The notes: generated by a model from the sequence alone, not told the origin. 64,000 nucleotides of DNA from Symbiodinium natans (GCA_905221605.1 CAJNDS010002535.1:1-64000); one strand, 5' to 3'. Numbered from the stretch's first letter, positions 38,681 to 48,967 are shown. Translations and numbers: made by a program.

Positions 38681-38830
38681 CTAGGTTTAGGGTTTAGGGT
38701 TTAGGGTTTGGGGTTTGGGGTTTAGGGTTTGGGGTTTGGGGTTTAGGGTTTATAAGGTTAACCTTTGGGGTTTTAAGGGGATTCTATTACCCCCAAAAAC
38801 CAAAAAAGGTCAAAGGTTTACCTACTCTAC
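38681..38830 (-). other. Intron 2 of the transporter with a TTTAGGG tract
   Basis: Donor TC/GTAGAG, acceptor ACCTAG. Contains AAGGTTAACCTTTGGGG inverted against AAAGGTCAAAGGTTTACC, plus TTTAGGG/TTTGGGG units at 38684-38752. The spliced product reads TSETSS-YWTTKERW. Confidence 0.75.
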
Positions 38831-39002
38831 GACGAAGTTTCTGAAGTGAAACTCCCGGCGAGGTCATGAGCCACCTTCACATGCTCGAGTCGATACATGA
38901 GGTAGGCGCCCACAATGGAAAATAGGACTGCCAAGCTGGCAAAGAGACCAGGTGACAAGACCACACGCTTGGCCAAGGCATGTCGGAAGCTGCGGCTGTA
39001 GC
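38831..39002 (-). CDS. Nodulin-like/MFS transporter, exon 2
   Basis: Acceptor AGTAAG, frame YSRSFRHALAKRVVLSPGLF then ASLAVLFSIVGAYLMYRLEH (one membrane segment). Donor TCGTC/GTAGAG. Confidence 0.75.
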
Positions 39003-39111
39003 CTTACTTCTCCAATAACCCAAGGGGAAAAAAAGGTTAAGCTTGAATCTTCCTATTGAAGAAGGAAACCCAAAAAGTTTATAAAGTTCAACTATTGGCT
39101 GAGCAAGTAGC
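39003..39111 (-). mobile_element. Transporter intron 1, introner-like with GCTAC duplication
   Basis: Both intron ends show GCTAC (TTGA/GCTACTTG and GTAAG/GCTACAGC), consistent with a 5-bp target duplication giving a GC donor. Inside, CCAATAGTTGAAC and GGGTTATTGG are partial inverted repeats. Splicing gives EELS-YSRSFR in frame. Confidence 0.65.
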
Positions 39112-39328
39112 TCAACTCCTCAGCTTCCGCCTTCAGCTCAAGAGGCGCCGATGACGTGCGGTTCGTGCGATTGACCCTGAAAGCGGCAGTCTGCATAAGG
39201 TGACTGGCCGGCTGCAAAGTTGCATTGGCAGTGCACTCCTGCATGCTGCAATCTCCCTCACCGTAAAGGGCCGGTGCCGTGGATAGGAGCGGCACCAACG
39301 CCAGGAAGAACGCCAGAGACGCCATCAC
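39112..39328 (-). CDS. Nodulin-like/MFS transporter, exon 1 with signal-like N-terminus
   Basis: ATG at 39328, MMASLAFFLALVPLLSTAPA is a signal peptide or anchor, then GDCSMQECTANATLQPASHL with NAT and NRT glycosylation sequons. If not spliced it ends at a stop at 39092 as a 78-residue secreted protein; the in-frame junction to exon 2 favours splicing. Confidence 0.65.
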
Positions 39329-39429
39329 GGCTTCGTCTCAAAACGATGTTAACCCGAAGCGTTGCCCGGGAACGTTAGCTGATGAATTTCAGTACCAAAC
39401 AGCTTCGGCAAGATGAATCCTGTCGAGAG

Positions 39430-39545
39430 AAGGGTTACTACCAATTGCTTAAGAACCCCCAAAAACAAAAATATTCTTCCTTCTTAAGGCTAATACAGGG
39501 ATTATCATTCATTATTCTTTTGGGGTTCTTAGGCAAGTAGTAGGT
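39430..39545. mobile_element. Family 5 element, copy 2
   Basis: TTAAGAACCCCCAAAAAC inverted against TTCTTTTGGGGTTCTTA, with TTCTTCCTTCTTAAGGCTAA core as at 235-335. The flanks TACTACC / AGTAGTA are also inverted. Confidence 0.65.
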
Positions 39546-39744
39546 TACGGTTTCAAAAAGCTACGAAGGCTTCGCCAATGGATTCTTCTAGGAGTGTCGA
39601 GCAGGCAGGGCTTCTGACCTTCTTGGCTTGAGGTGCCTGCTGATAAGAACCCTAAACCCTAAACCCTAAACCCTAAATCCTAAACCCTTAACCCTAAACC
39701 CTAAACCCTAAACCCTAAACCCTAACTATACCCTAACAAACCTT

Positions 39745-39828
39745 CAGGTACCTGCCAGGCCCTCTAAGCCACCAGCTTGCCGTGAAGGCCCGCAGACAGG
39801 CGCTGAGCGTGGTAAGGTCGGCCTCCAA
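39745..39828 (-). CDS. Exon, unknown
   Basis: Frame EADLTTLSACLRAFTASWWL after CTTGGAG. Between CCCTAAA (left) and TTTAGGG (right) tracts. Confidence 0.45.
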
Positions 39829-40194
39829 GGTTTAGGGTTGAGGGTTTAGGGTTTAGGATTTAGGGCTTAGGGTTTATACAAATTGTATAGGGTTTGGGTC
39901 CCAATAACGTTTTGAGAGCAAGTTTTGGGCGAAAGTGTTTTCTTGATATTTTTTGCCACCCGTCTAGCAAAGCTCCACGGGGCAACTGAAGAGGGAATTC
40001 TGTGTACAACCTTCAGAGCCCAAATTGACGAAATCACTAGGTCCCACACCAGCCCGAGACCTCCTACTCGAGAGAAAGCACAGGCCTAGGACCCCGCATT
40101 AGGTTTAGGACCTCGCATTAAGAAGCAATACAAACCCATACGTCCATAGGAGGGCTACGGTTGGTGTTAGGTTTTAGGGGTTGGCGTGGGGGGA

Positions 40195-40545
40195 GGGGGA
40201 TTTGATAATAAAAAAACTAACTTTTGTTAGTTTTAACTATTTTCTGTAAATTTATATAAATTTAAATAATTCTGTAGAATTTTAGTTCATTTGAGACAAC
40301 TTTCATGTTTTTTATATGAATTTTAGGGAGTTTTTGACTTTAAGTTGAAAATTAAATATTTTGAGAATTCATTTTCCTTAATTTTGAAATTACTTGTAAT
40401 CAATTGTAGACAATTAGACTGAATTCGAATTAGCTATTAATTACTGACTCAATGAATTCATTGTATTGTATTTTGATTCGTTTTCTTTAAGTTTAGTTCA
40501 TTGAATTGATTTTTTTATTAATTCTTATTAGTTCCAAAAAATAAA
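40195..40545. other. AT-rich island
   Basis: About 350 bp dominated by A and T (e.g. TAAATTTATATAAATTTAAAT), unlike all surrounding GC-balanced sequence. No ORF of note. Possibly an organellar insertion or a foreign element. Confidence 0.8.
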
Positions 40546-40819
40546 TGGCCCAACAAGAGAAAGAGGAAATCACATGGTGAACCTCTCTTCTTACCCGCCT
40601 CTTTTGACAGGCTCTGAAAACCCCATAAACCACAAGGGTCCAAACTTGAGGCTTGAACAAAAACTGCGAAGGTGGGAGGAATAGGGAGGACAGCAACTTG
40701 TCCTTGCGGTTCCAAGCGAGCTGCCTGCAGCGCAAGCCATGCTGACACATCACCGCCAAATACCCTAAACCCTAAAACCCTAAAACAAACCCTAAACCCT
40801 AAACCCTATAAACAACAAC

Positions 40820-40940
40820 AGAACAACAAACAGCCGACACATTCGTGGCGCAGGTGTTGGATGCGGAAGAGGGCGGCCGCGAGCTCAAGATCTTCGCTCA
40901 GATGCTGCCCGCTGGGGTGGTCTACAGGGATGTCTATGTC
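40820..40940 (-). CDS. Exon, unknown (intact member of a duplicated pair)
   Basis: Acceptor CCCTGTAG, frame HPSGQHLSEDLELAAALFRI then QHLRHECVG. The plus strand is also open. A decayed copy lies at 42690-42790. Confidence 0.45.
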
Positions 40941-41062
40941 CTTTCTGCATGAGGATATGGGTTTGTTGAGGTTTGGAGGCTTTTTTCCAGCTTTTGCAAC
41001 TGAGGCTTTGAAGAGTCGTGTGACTTGGGGCTCATATGCAGCCCAAGTGTAAGTAGCACCCC

Positions 41063-41140
41063 AGAGAGGAGGAAAAAGAGGAGGAGAAGAGGAGGAAGAG
41101 GAGGAGCAAAAAGGAGGAGCAAAAGGAGTAACAAAAATCT
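41063..41140. repeat. Purine-rich (GAGGA)n tract
   Basis: GGAGGAAAAAGAGGAGGAGA-type low complexity. Confidence 0.85.
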
Positions 41141-41182
41141 AGAGTAAGTAGAGCACCCCAAACGAGAGAAGAACACAAGGCC

Positions 41183-41248
41183 CCCCCTGCCTCTGGGGCG
41201 CCGTCGCTGACCTCCGCGGTGTCGGCCCCGAGCAGCAGCCCCTCCTTT
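41183..41248 (-). CDS. Exon, unknown
   Basis: Frame GLLLGADTAEVSDGAPEAGG. A related exon lies at 43960-44035 (TPEVGSNGGPEAGV). Confidence 0.4.
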
Positions 41249-41469
41249 TAGGGTTTAGGGTTTAGGGTTTCGAGGTTTTTTTTCCCCTCCTGCACAGCTG
41301 GGTTTAGGGTTTAGGGTTTTAGGGTTCGAGCAGGGGTGAGGATGGTCAGGATTATGTTGAGGGTGCAAGGTGGCTTTTGGGGCGCGGACAAGATATGAAG
41401 AAGCTGTCTTAAGGTCTAGTTCTAGGTCGCTGTAGCTACGACTTCAACTTTCAGAGCTGTTCTTGGCAG

Positions 41470-41565
41470 GTTCGTACTGCTCCTTCGCCAGAGCGTGGTA
41501 TCTCACGTGCGACGTTCAGCTCCTTTGGTTCGTCCACGACGGCCTCCAAGGCAACTGCCCATTGC
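41470..41565 (-). CDS. Exon, unknown
   Basis: Frame AVALEAVVDEPKELNVAREI continuing PRSGEGAVRTCQ. Coding-like composition. Confidence 0.45.
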
Positions 41566-41690
41566 TGAATCGGAATTAAGGGGAGGGTTTAGGGCCTAAT
41601 AGCCCGTCCTGGGAGTAGGGACAGCAGACCATGGTGGCTCTGGAATGCTGCGCAGGCTGTGGGTAGAGCGGAATTGGAGTCGACAAGTTT

Positions 41691-41905
41691 TCAAGATGCT
41701 GCAAGCCGGCATAAAGCCATAAGCCTAGGCCCATTTTCGGCCCAGTGTCCCTCGGCCGTCTGCGAGACTCTTCCTTCCGAAGCTTGGGGCAGTCCTGCAG
41801 CCAAAGACCTACAAAACTTCCCTACGCTCTCAGCCCGGCCGGCTGTCAGAGTCCGTAGCTCGTCTTGCAAGCGCCGGAAACCCCACATGTACTTGCTTTT
41901 GGGGC
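41691..41905 (-). CDS. Exon, unknown
   Basis: Frame KYMWGFRRLQDELRTLTAGR then AESVGKFCRSLAAGLPQASE to a stop at 41691. Basic and helical. A plus-strand ORF overlaps. Confidence 0.45.
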
Positions 41906-42169
41906 TACAGTTGTCGTATGGTTGGTGTGCGTCAAAAACACTGGTGTTTTTTCCACACGGTCCCCGATATATTTGGCAGCACCCCAAAAGGAATATCTGA
42001 ATATGATATGGTCACTTCTCGACATGATGATCCCTTTTGAGGTTTCTATTTTAAGGCGGCCCCTAATGTTTAGGGTACTCAGAAAGGGACTCTAATTTAG
42101 GAGATCTCACCATCGCGAGCCTGGGGCTTAGCAGGGCTTTCGAGTCCTTCTTCAGGGTTTTTTTGGCTT

Positions 42170-42406
42170 TTAGAGTTTCGGGTTTATGGGTTCCACCCTA
42201 GTGATTTCAAGATATTTCAAGCATGCGAAGGGGCCGGTGGCTTTGGGGTAAAGGCTTAGTTTAGCGACAGCCAACGCAAAGCCATTGCTGAGAAATGCAC
42301 AACTCAACCCCTTGTCAACCCGTTCTGCGCTGACGCTCTCCGAGCAGCCGCGAGCAAACCACAAGAGCAAGCAACATGTGCTAACAACCGGTTGGCAAAC
42401 AATCAA
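42170..42406 (-). CDS. Open frame, low support
   Basis: Minus frame containing CLLLWFARGCSESVSAERVD. Could be an exon. No motif. Confidence 0.25.
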   Translation of the reverse strand: MIVCQPVVSTCCLLLWFARGCSESVSAERVDKGLSCAFLSNGFALAVAKLSLYPKATGPFACLKYLEITRVEPINPKL

Positions 42407-42475
42407 GAGCGAGACTCTGAACTTTCAGCTGGATGAATGCCCGACCCTCAACCCCTCAACCCCTAAACCCTAAAC

Positions 42476-42497
42476 ACGCACACACACACACACACAC
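42476..42497. repeat. (CA)n microsatellite
   Basis: Ten CA units directly after CCCTAAACACG. Confidence 0.95.
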
Positions 42498-42689
42498 CCA
42501 AGATGCGATCTCAGTGTCGGAGACGAGGACATGGGCTTTTCATGTTTGGTGGCCTCTCTAAATGGCTTCATGCTACCAAGAGAAAGTCACGAGACAAGAG
42601 CCTCCTGGGCAATTGAGTACTGCGACTAGCAGCGGCGCTTGAGATGACTTATGTTCTGCGTCACGTAGCGCTCAAAAAGGGGCCACAAC

Positions 42690-42975
42690 GGGTTCCAAGA
42701 CATTTGCGGCGCCGGTGCCTGGATGTTGAAGAGGGCGGCCGCGAGCCCTCAAGATCCTCGCTGAGCTCCTCGCTGGGGTTTGTTCGGGGCGCTTTCTGGG
42801 CCTCTTCCAGGGCCTCTTCCAGGACCTCTTCCAGGTTTAGGGTTGGGGGTTTAGGGCTTAGGGTTTCAGAAGGTTATAGGGATGGTTGAGGTTTGTGAGG
42901 CTGGCTTGATTGAGGCTTTTTTCTTGGGAGTCGTATGACTGGGCCTCATATGAGGCCCAGGTAGCTTTTCGCGCC
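42690..42975 (-). pseudogene. Decayed duplicate of the 40.8-41.05 kb exon region
   Basis: GAAGAGGGCGGCCGCGAGC and the downstream GAGGCTTTTTTC...GTGTGACT/GTATGACT-GGGCTCATATGA blocks match 40850-41045. An extra base shifts the SEDLELAAALF frame to SEDLEGSRPP. Confidence 0.6.
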
Positions 42976-43214
42976 CCCCCCCAAACCCCATAAACCCTAA
43001 ACCTAAACAATCTCTTTCACATGTATATTTAAACCTTAATGGGGGTACTGTCATGGAGCGGCCCAAGAGCGCAAAAAGAGACACGGTCACCGGTGAACTT
43101 GCAGCGGCAGGAGCTGCCAGTACGAACAAATTCCAGAATGTAAGCAATCAGCACCCCATCAAGCATCAACAACATCCAGAAAGTAGGCAACCAGCACCCC
43201 ATCAAGCACCAAAA

Positions 43215-43625
43215 ATCCACGAATACGAGCAGAGAGAACGAATGCGATCAGAATGAATACGAGCAGAGAGAGAATAATACGAGCGGGACGAAAACGAGCA
43301 GAAAGAAAAGAAACGAGCAGAATGAAAGACCAGCAGAGAGAGAGAGAGGGAGAGAGAGAGAGAGAGGGAGTGAGAAAGAGACAAAGAGCAGAATGAATAC
43401 GAGCAGAGAAAAAACGAATGCGAGCAGAAAGAGCGAATACGAGCAGAGAGAGAACAAATACGAGCAGAATGAATACGAGCAGGGAGAGAACGAATAAGAG
43501 CAGAATGCCTACGAGCAGACAGAAAACGAATACGAGCAGAATGAATACGAGCAGAATGAGTACGAGCAAACCGAAAACGAACACGAGCAGAAAGAGAACG
43601 AATGCGAGCAGAATGAATGACATGG
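43215..43625. repeat. Imperfect tandem repeat of GAATACGAGCAGAGAGA
   Basis: About 20-25 units of 12-24 bp built on ACGAGCAGA with (GA)n expansion at 43332-43378. Open in several frames on both strands, hence false ORFs. Confidence 0.9.
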
Positions 43626-43754
43626 GGTTGAGGGACAGCCTTGCTGATGATAAAAACCAAACTTGGTAATGTGTTGGGATTCTCTGGGTGGGTGGGCTTT
43701 TTTCTTGAGTCGAAACAGCGGCTCTGCCAGAGATTGCTCGACTAAGAGCTGCTG

Positions 43755-43952
43755 AACCCTGAACCCTGAACCCTGAACCCTGAACCCTGAACCCTGAACC
43801 CTGAACCCTGAACCCTGAACCCTGAACCCTAAACCCTAAACCCTAAACCCTAAACCCTAAACCCTAAACCCTACACCCTACACCCTAAACCCTAAACCCT
43901 AAACCCTAAACCCTAAACCCTAAACCCTAAACCCTAAACCCTAAACCCTAAA
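43755..43952 (-). repeat. CCCTGAA block adjoining CCCTAAA block
   Basis: Eleven uniform CCCTGAA units (43755-43828), then CCCTAAA and two CCCTACA units, then about 12 CCCTAAA. Variant units are grouped, not mixed. Confidence 0.95.
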
Positions 43953-43959
43953 CCCCACG

Positions 43960-44035
43960 CCCGCCTCCGGGCCGCCGTTGCTGCCGACCTCCGGTGTTCG
44001 AGCTTTCAGCTCGGTGCCGGCCCTGAGCAGCCGCA
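43960..44035 (-). CDS. Exon, unknown
   Basis: Frame LTLRLLRAGTELKARTPEVG continuing SNGGPEAGV. Lies between CCCTAAA (left) and TTTAGGG (right) arrays. Similar to 41183-41248. Confidence 0.4.
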
Positions 44036-44055
44036 ACGTGAGCTTATTTGCGTCA

Positions 44056-44162
44056 GGGTTTAGGGTTTAGGGTTTAGGGTTTAGGGTTTAGGGTTTAGGG
44101 TTTAGGGTTTAGGGTTTAGGGTTTAGGGTTTAGGGTTTAGGGTTTAGGGTTTAGGGTTTAGG
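44056..44162 (+). repeat. TTTAGGG array
   Basis: About 15 near-perfect units. Confidence 0.95.
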
Positions 44163-44274
44163 AATATTTAAGCCAACTGGGGGTTCCGAAATTGGGGGGT
44201 ACCTTATTGGGGTCTCGCGTATTCCCGTAAATCCCCAAATGTGGCGAAACACGTGTATGCAGACCATTACTTTG

Positions 44275-44394
44275 GACTTGGGGGTTCAGGGTACTAATCA
44301 CCCCTGATTGTAACGGTACCTAGAAGCCTGTAAGTAGGTTCTAGTTGCACGTATAGTTGGGGTTATATAAGTACCCTTGAACCTCCAAGTATGC
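44275..44394. mobile_element. Family 2 element, diverged copy
   Basis: ACTTGGGGGTTCAGGGTACT inverted against AAGTACCCTTGAACCTCCAAG. Confidence 0.6.
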
Positions 44395-44721
44395 TAGAAG
44401 CCCCTAAACCCTAAACCCTAAACCCTTTTTACTAAACCTACACCCTTTTGGGCTTCTTGCTTGGGCGGGCCTGCAGGTTTTGATGCTGCTCAGACCCTGG
44501 AAAAAAAGCAGCAAAGCTTAGCTGCTTAGCTGTTGCTTCCGGCAGCAGACCCGGTAAGCCCAATAAAAGCCCACAGATGGGTGAGAAGTCTACCTTGGGC
44601 ACGAGCAAACCCTACTCATTGAAACTGGGTCGGCCGTTAAACCTTTTAACAAGAATCTGTATTTCTAGGGTCCCTTGTAAACCCGAAGGAGGACGATGCA
44701 CAAAATCTCAAAGTAGCCGAC

Positions 44722-44945
44722 CTAGATAGCCCATATGACCCTTGAAGTCCGTGCCCACCCCCACCCAAGACCCCCTGCCTCGAAGGTAACGAACCCCGCC
44801 GGCCATCGGCGGAAGCAAGATTGCAACCCAACTTGCGTAGCAGCTAGTAGGCTCATGAAGCTAAGCTCAACAGCGCCGAACATGATTTGCTGTGGCATCT
44901 CTGCATCCATGCCATGCGCTGATGATCTCCAGACAATGCCGAAAT
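44722..44945 (-). CDS. Exon, unknown
   Basis: Frame DAEMPQQIMFGAVELSFMSL then LAATQVGLQSCFRRWPAGFV. Good hydrophobic/polar pattern. The plus strand is also open. Confidence 0.4.
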
Positions 44946-45084
44946 CTGCACAAAAGGGGGCCTCTCCAGTCTAGGTGTGTAGAGTTCATAGGGTTCGGGT
45001 TTTATGGGGCTTATATAGGGTTCATGTGGGGCTTATATTGGTTTCAGTGGGGTTTATAGGGCTTACATAGGGCTTATGGGGTTC

Positions 45085-45205
45085 ATCAAGTTTCCTCAAC
45101 AGCTCTGAGCTGGGAATTCGAGGGGACTCGGGGTTGATCCCAAGGGGCCCCCGGATGAAAAAGCGATAGAGTGGGCGGCCCGACCTCTCCATCGCTCCCC
45201 CTGGT
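45085..45205 (-). CDS. Exon, unknown
   Basis: Frame GGAMERSGRPLYRFFIRGPL then GINPESPRIPSSELLRKLDE. Coding-like. Function not recognised. Confidence 0.5.
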
Positions 45206-45337
45206 CTAAACCCTAAACCCTAAACCCTAAACCCTAAACCCTAAACCCCAAACCCCAAACCCTAAACCCTAATTAGGGTTTAGGGTTTAAGGACATCGGG
45301 GTTTAACCTCAGGGTTTAGGGGCTTGTTTCGGAGAGG

Positions 45338-45503
45338 GCGAGGGCGGGGGGATTTCGATGGGGACCGCCCTTGCGAATGAAGCAAGAGTACAGAAGTTGC
45401 AGAACACCCTTGCCCAAAACATCGTTGCCGATGCACGACGGGCGCGCGAAGGCCAACTTTCCATGGTGTTTCCAGGCTTTGGCAGGGACATGCGCAAGAT
45501 TTA
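45338..45503 (+). CDS. Plus-strand terminal exon, coiled-coil-like
   Basis: Frame ISMGTALANEARVQKLQNTL then AQNIVADARRAREGQLSMVF to TAA at about 45503. Strongly charged and helical, much better than the minus-strand ORF across it. The C-terminus of an unidentified protein. Confidence 0.6.
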
Positions 45504-45612
45504 AGGTGGGGTGGGAGGGGGGGGGACGTTAAGACGTGAACAAAACAACTATGCTCTCGGGTCGAAAGCTTAGGATTGAGGGTGTGAGCTGCAGGTGGAT
45601 GTAAACCCTTGT

Positions 45613-45710
45613 TGGAGTTTCATGGTACTTAATTACTAACCAATTATAGCTGTACTTTTTAGCGTTTAGGGTTTAAGGGTACTTATTAACCCAGTATAAC
45701 TGTACGTATA
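45613..45710. mobile_element. Family 2 element, interrupted by a telomere unit
   Basis: TTGGAGTTTCATGGTACTTAAT and GTACTTATTAACC / TATAACTGTAC parts, with GTTTAGGGTTTAAGGG inserted in the middle. Confidence 0.5.
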
Positions 45711-46137
45711 ACCCTATCAGTGGCTTGCAGGCGCATTATCAACAGGAACTACACCCACCCACAAACTGGCCTTCAAGAATCGGCGGTAGACACCCACCCA
45801 TGTCAACCCTGAAGCCCATGAACCCTAAACCCCTATCAACCCTGACCGGAAACCTGAGGATTTTGATGCCGCCTCTTGAAAACCTAAACCTGAAACCCTA
45901 AACCCTAAACCCTAAACCCTAAACCCTAGACCCTAAACCCTAAACCCTAAACCCTACACCCTGCTTTTGCCGCGTCCGAAAGCTCTCGCAGGATGACTCA
46001 CCGGAGGCCCCAAACTCCGGCGTGGCCGACCCCAAACTTAAGGGACGAACGGAGCGGGCCCTTAACAGGGACCTGAGAAGGTTTAGGGTTTAGGCCTAGG
46101 GTTTAGGGTTTAGGGTTAGGGTTTAGGGTTTAGGGTT

Positions 46138-46192
46138 TAGGGTTTCGGGTTTCGGGTTTCGGGTTTCGGGTTTCGGGTTTCGGGTTTCGGGG
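46138..46192 (+). repeat. TTTCGGG block
   Basis: Seven or eight uniform TTTCGGG units adjoining TTTAGGG units. Confidence 0.95.
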
Positions 46193-46500
46193 CCGATGTT
46201 GGATGGGCGTGGGGAAGGGAACCCTCCCCCTCCTTACACCCCGGGGAGAACCCGCCCCCCGGCGTGCTTTTGTATGGAGGACCACACCTCACAGACCCTA
46301 GATCCCCGCCCCCCACACGCCCCCCCCCTCCCCACCCCCCCCCCCCCCAACCCCCTACCTGCCAAAACAGCAGCCAGGGCCAAGAAGCTCCCCAAGCCCA
46401 CTTGCCCCAAAACAACCACAACAACAAGAAGATTGCAGACTTTTCCAGCCTCAAACTTCCGCTTGAGGGATTTGGGCTTTGGGGGTTGAGAGGTTAGGGG
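46193..46500. other. C-rich, low-complexity stretch
   Basis: Runs of C up to about 14 (46336-46349) and CCCCACCCC motifs. No supportable gene; overlapping ORFs are compositional. Confidence 0.5.
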
Positions 46501-46619
46501 CCTCTTGGGTCGGCCTGAGCCGGAGGCTCCTAAATCCGGGCACGCCCGTGGTGGGACGCCGTTAGGCGCCGCACGGCCCTCGCTTTACCCCGGCGCGCGT
46601 CATACTGCCGCCGACCCGG

Positions 46620-46886
46620 TTGGGTCGCCAACATCCGGCTCCAAATTCGGCTTCCGAAGGGCATCATGTTTTAGGTACATTCTTTGTCGCGAAAAACACG
46701 CTGTTCCCCAACGAAATTGGGCTCCTGGACGCATTTTGGGTGCCCCAGGGGTCCCAAAGAACGACCCCGAAGAGCATCATCGAGTCCTATTTTTTGACTT
46801 TTGCCGAAGACGCGTTGTTGATGTTTTCATGGGGCGCATCGGCTACCCCAAAGGGACCCCCACAAGAGCGGGCATCATGGGCATGA
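46620..46886 (+). CDS. Plus-strand open frame, unknown
   Basis: FFVAKNTLFPNEIGLLDAFW and TPKSIIESYFLTFAEDALLM, without telomere repeats. A second plus frame is also open. Moderate coding composition. Confidence 0.35.
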   Translation: MGRQHPAPNSASEGHHVLGTFFVAKNTLFPNEIGLLDAFWVPQGSQRTTPKSIIESYFLTFAEDALLMFSWGASATPKGPPQERASWA

Positions 46887-46937
46887 GCGGGTTTAGGGTT
46901 TAGGGTTTAGGGTTTAGGGTTTAGGGTTTAGGGTTCG

Positions 46938-47215
46938 GGTTTCGGATGCGGCTGAGAGCTTGGAAACCGCAGAAAGCACTGCAAATACCGTGGTTTTCGT
47001 GCTGTTGCGGACCTTTCCGTTTTGAGGCCGGCATATGCCCCCATAAGCCACGCATGCCTGGAGGCCGGAGCCGCTGATGCTCATGATGCGCAGCCGGGCG
47101 GGGGCCAGGGGTGCATCGGCAGCACCGGGCGGCAGGACTGGAAGGACGCTGCCTGAGCATGGCGCTCGACGTGCCGCCCCCACATGCGCCTGCGCGCGAG
47201 CGCACGTAAAAAAAC
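46938..47215 (-). CDS. Exon, unknown
   Basis: Frame LPVLPPGAADAPLAPARLRI then MSISGSGLQACVAYGGICRP. Open for more than 80 codons. The plus strand is also open. Confidence 0.4.
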
Positions 47216-47219
47216 ATCC

Positions 47220-48715
47220 GTTCGCGCGCATGTCTTGTGGCTGTTGTGGCTGCTCCGCCCGGGGCGTGCCCGGCTGTGGGCGACAGCCCCTTTAGATTTA
47301 GCGTTTGGGGTTTAGGGGCGTTCAGGATTTACGGGGTTTAGGGGGTCAGGGTTGACGGTTTAGGGTTGGATCACGCCTTGAATTTTGGGGCTTAGGGATT
47401 CCTGATATGGAGGGCCTTGCACAGGGGCCACTTTGGGGTTGGCGATCGGCATGGGTATGTATATGAGGTGCGTCAATAGTTTATCATAATAGGCCCTCAA
47501 CAACCCTAAACCCTTTCTTGCAATGGGCTTAAAAACTAGCCAGATTCAAGATGGAGGTGGGTGTCAGGCTTTCGTTCCCCCTAAACCCTAAGCCCTAAGC
47601 CCTAAGCCCTAAGCCCTAAACCCTAAACCCTAAACCCTAAACCTAAACCGTGAACCCTAAACCTTCGCCAAAACCAAGTCAGGGAAAATAGCAAATCCCA
47701 GGGCCCAGGGTCCCTACATCGAAGCCTCAACCATAAGCTAGGGTTTAGGGTATTTCGGGGTTTATAGTTTAGGGTTGATTTAGGGTATGTTTAGGGTAGG
47801 GTATTTCGGGTACTTTCTAAAAGTTTATTCCGCATCCACCCCAGAAACAGCCAGCACTTGGCATTTCCGACTCTCCAACCCAGTCCAGCTATCAACCCTC
47901 CGCCCTTCATTCGTTGTAGTTTTTGTTTTGAAGGGGGGGAAGGGGCGGGGGGATTTTGTGTAGAGTTAGGGTTTAGGGCACCTATTGTTGTTCCGGGTTC
48001 TTCAACTGGGAATGATGGAATTAAGATCCCCCCCCCCCAAACTACAGGACAGATACCCTATAACCCTAAACCCTAAACCCTAAATCCCAAACCCTCAACC
48101 CTTCAAGGGCCCAGCGCATCGGTTCCTAGCTTTGCCCTGTCGCGCTGTCCCTTTGGGACGCAGCGTGGGCGGGTGCCCGGCGGCAGCCGCGGCGTCTTTT
48201 TGAAGGCTCCGGGTTCAGGGTTTGGGAACCCTAAACCCTAAACCCTAAACCCTAAACCCTAAACCCTAAACCCTAAACCCTAAACCCAAAACCCAAAACA
48301 AAAAAACCCAAAACCCTAAACCCTTTCACCCTAAACTCAACACCCCCAAACCCTACAGCCCCTAACGATCTCGGCTCCCTCATTAGGGTTAGGGGTCCAC
48401 GGTGGTCCACAAAGGCATGGATGGACCATGCCTTGCAATGATGGAGAGGCTGCTGCTTCAAAAGCTTCGGGTTGAGGTTTAGGGTTTAGGGTTTAGGGTT
48501 TAGGGTTTAGGGTTTAGGGTTTAGGGTTTAGGGTTTAGGGTTTAGGGTTTAGGGCTAGCAGCGAATTCTCCCCCCAAAGCCCGGGGAAGGTTTGGGGTGT
48601 TCGTGTCTTTAGGGTACGTATTGGGTTTAGGCTTTTTATGCTTAGGGTTTAGGGAGATAGGGTAGGGGTTAAGGCGTTATTGGTTGCTTAGGGTTTAGGG
48701 TCAGAGTACTTCCGT
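47220..48715. other. Mostly telomere-like tracts; no firm gene
   Basis: TTTAGGG/CCCTAAA tracts at 47580-47660, 48230-48290 and 48475-48552. The island at 48115-48225 is open on both strands. Nothing else supportable. Confidence 0.4.
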
Positions 48716-48721
48716 GAATAG

Positions 48722-48868
48722 CAGGGAGTGACGGTGCAGACTGGGGGGCTGCGCCGAGCACGGGAAACATAGGATCTCTGCCTTTTTGTCACGAAGGACA
48801 ATCTGGCCCAACCCTGGGCACACCACGGTCAAGATGAGAACCAGAAGCTCCAACACTCTCGAATGCGG
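48722..48868 (-). CDS. Exon with a hydrophobic segment
   Basis: Frame HSRVLELLVLILTVVCPGLG then QIVLRDKKAEILCFPCSAQP. Possible membrane helix. TTTAGGG on both sides. Confidence 0.45.
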
Positions 48869-48967
48869 TTTAGGGTGTTGAGTTTAGGGTTTAGGGTTTA
48901 GGGTTTAGGATTTAGGGTTTAGGGTTGAGGGTTTAGGGCTTAGGGTTTCGGGTTTCGGGTTTCGGGC

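Noticed and set aside
43159-43669. Hydrophobic or Ser/Thr-rich ORFs on both strands
   Set aside because: Tandem repeat GAATACGAGCAGA read in several frames.
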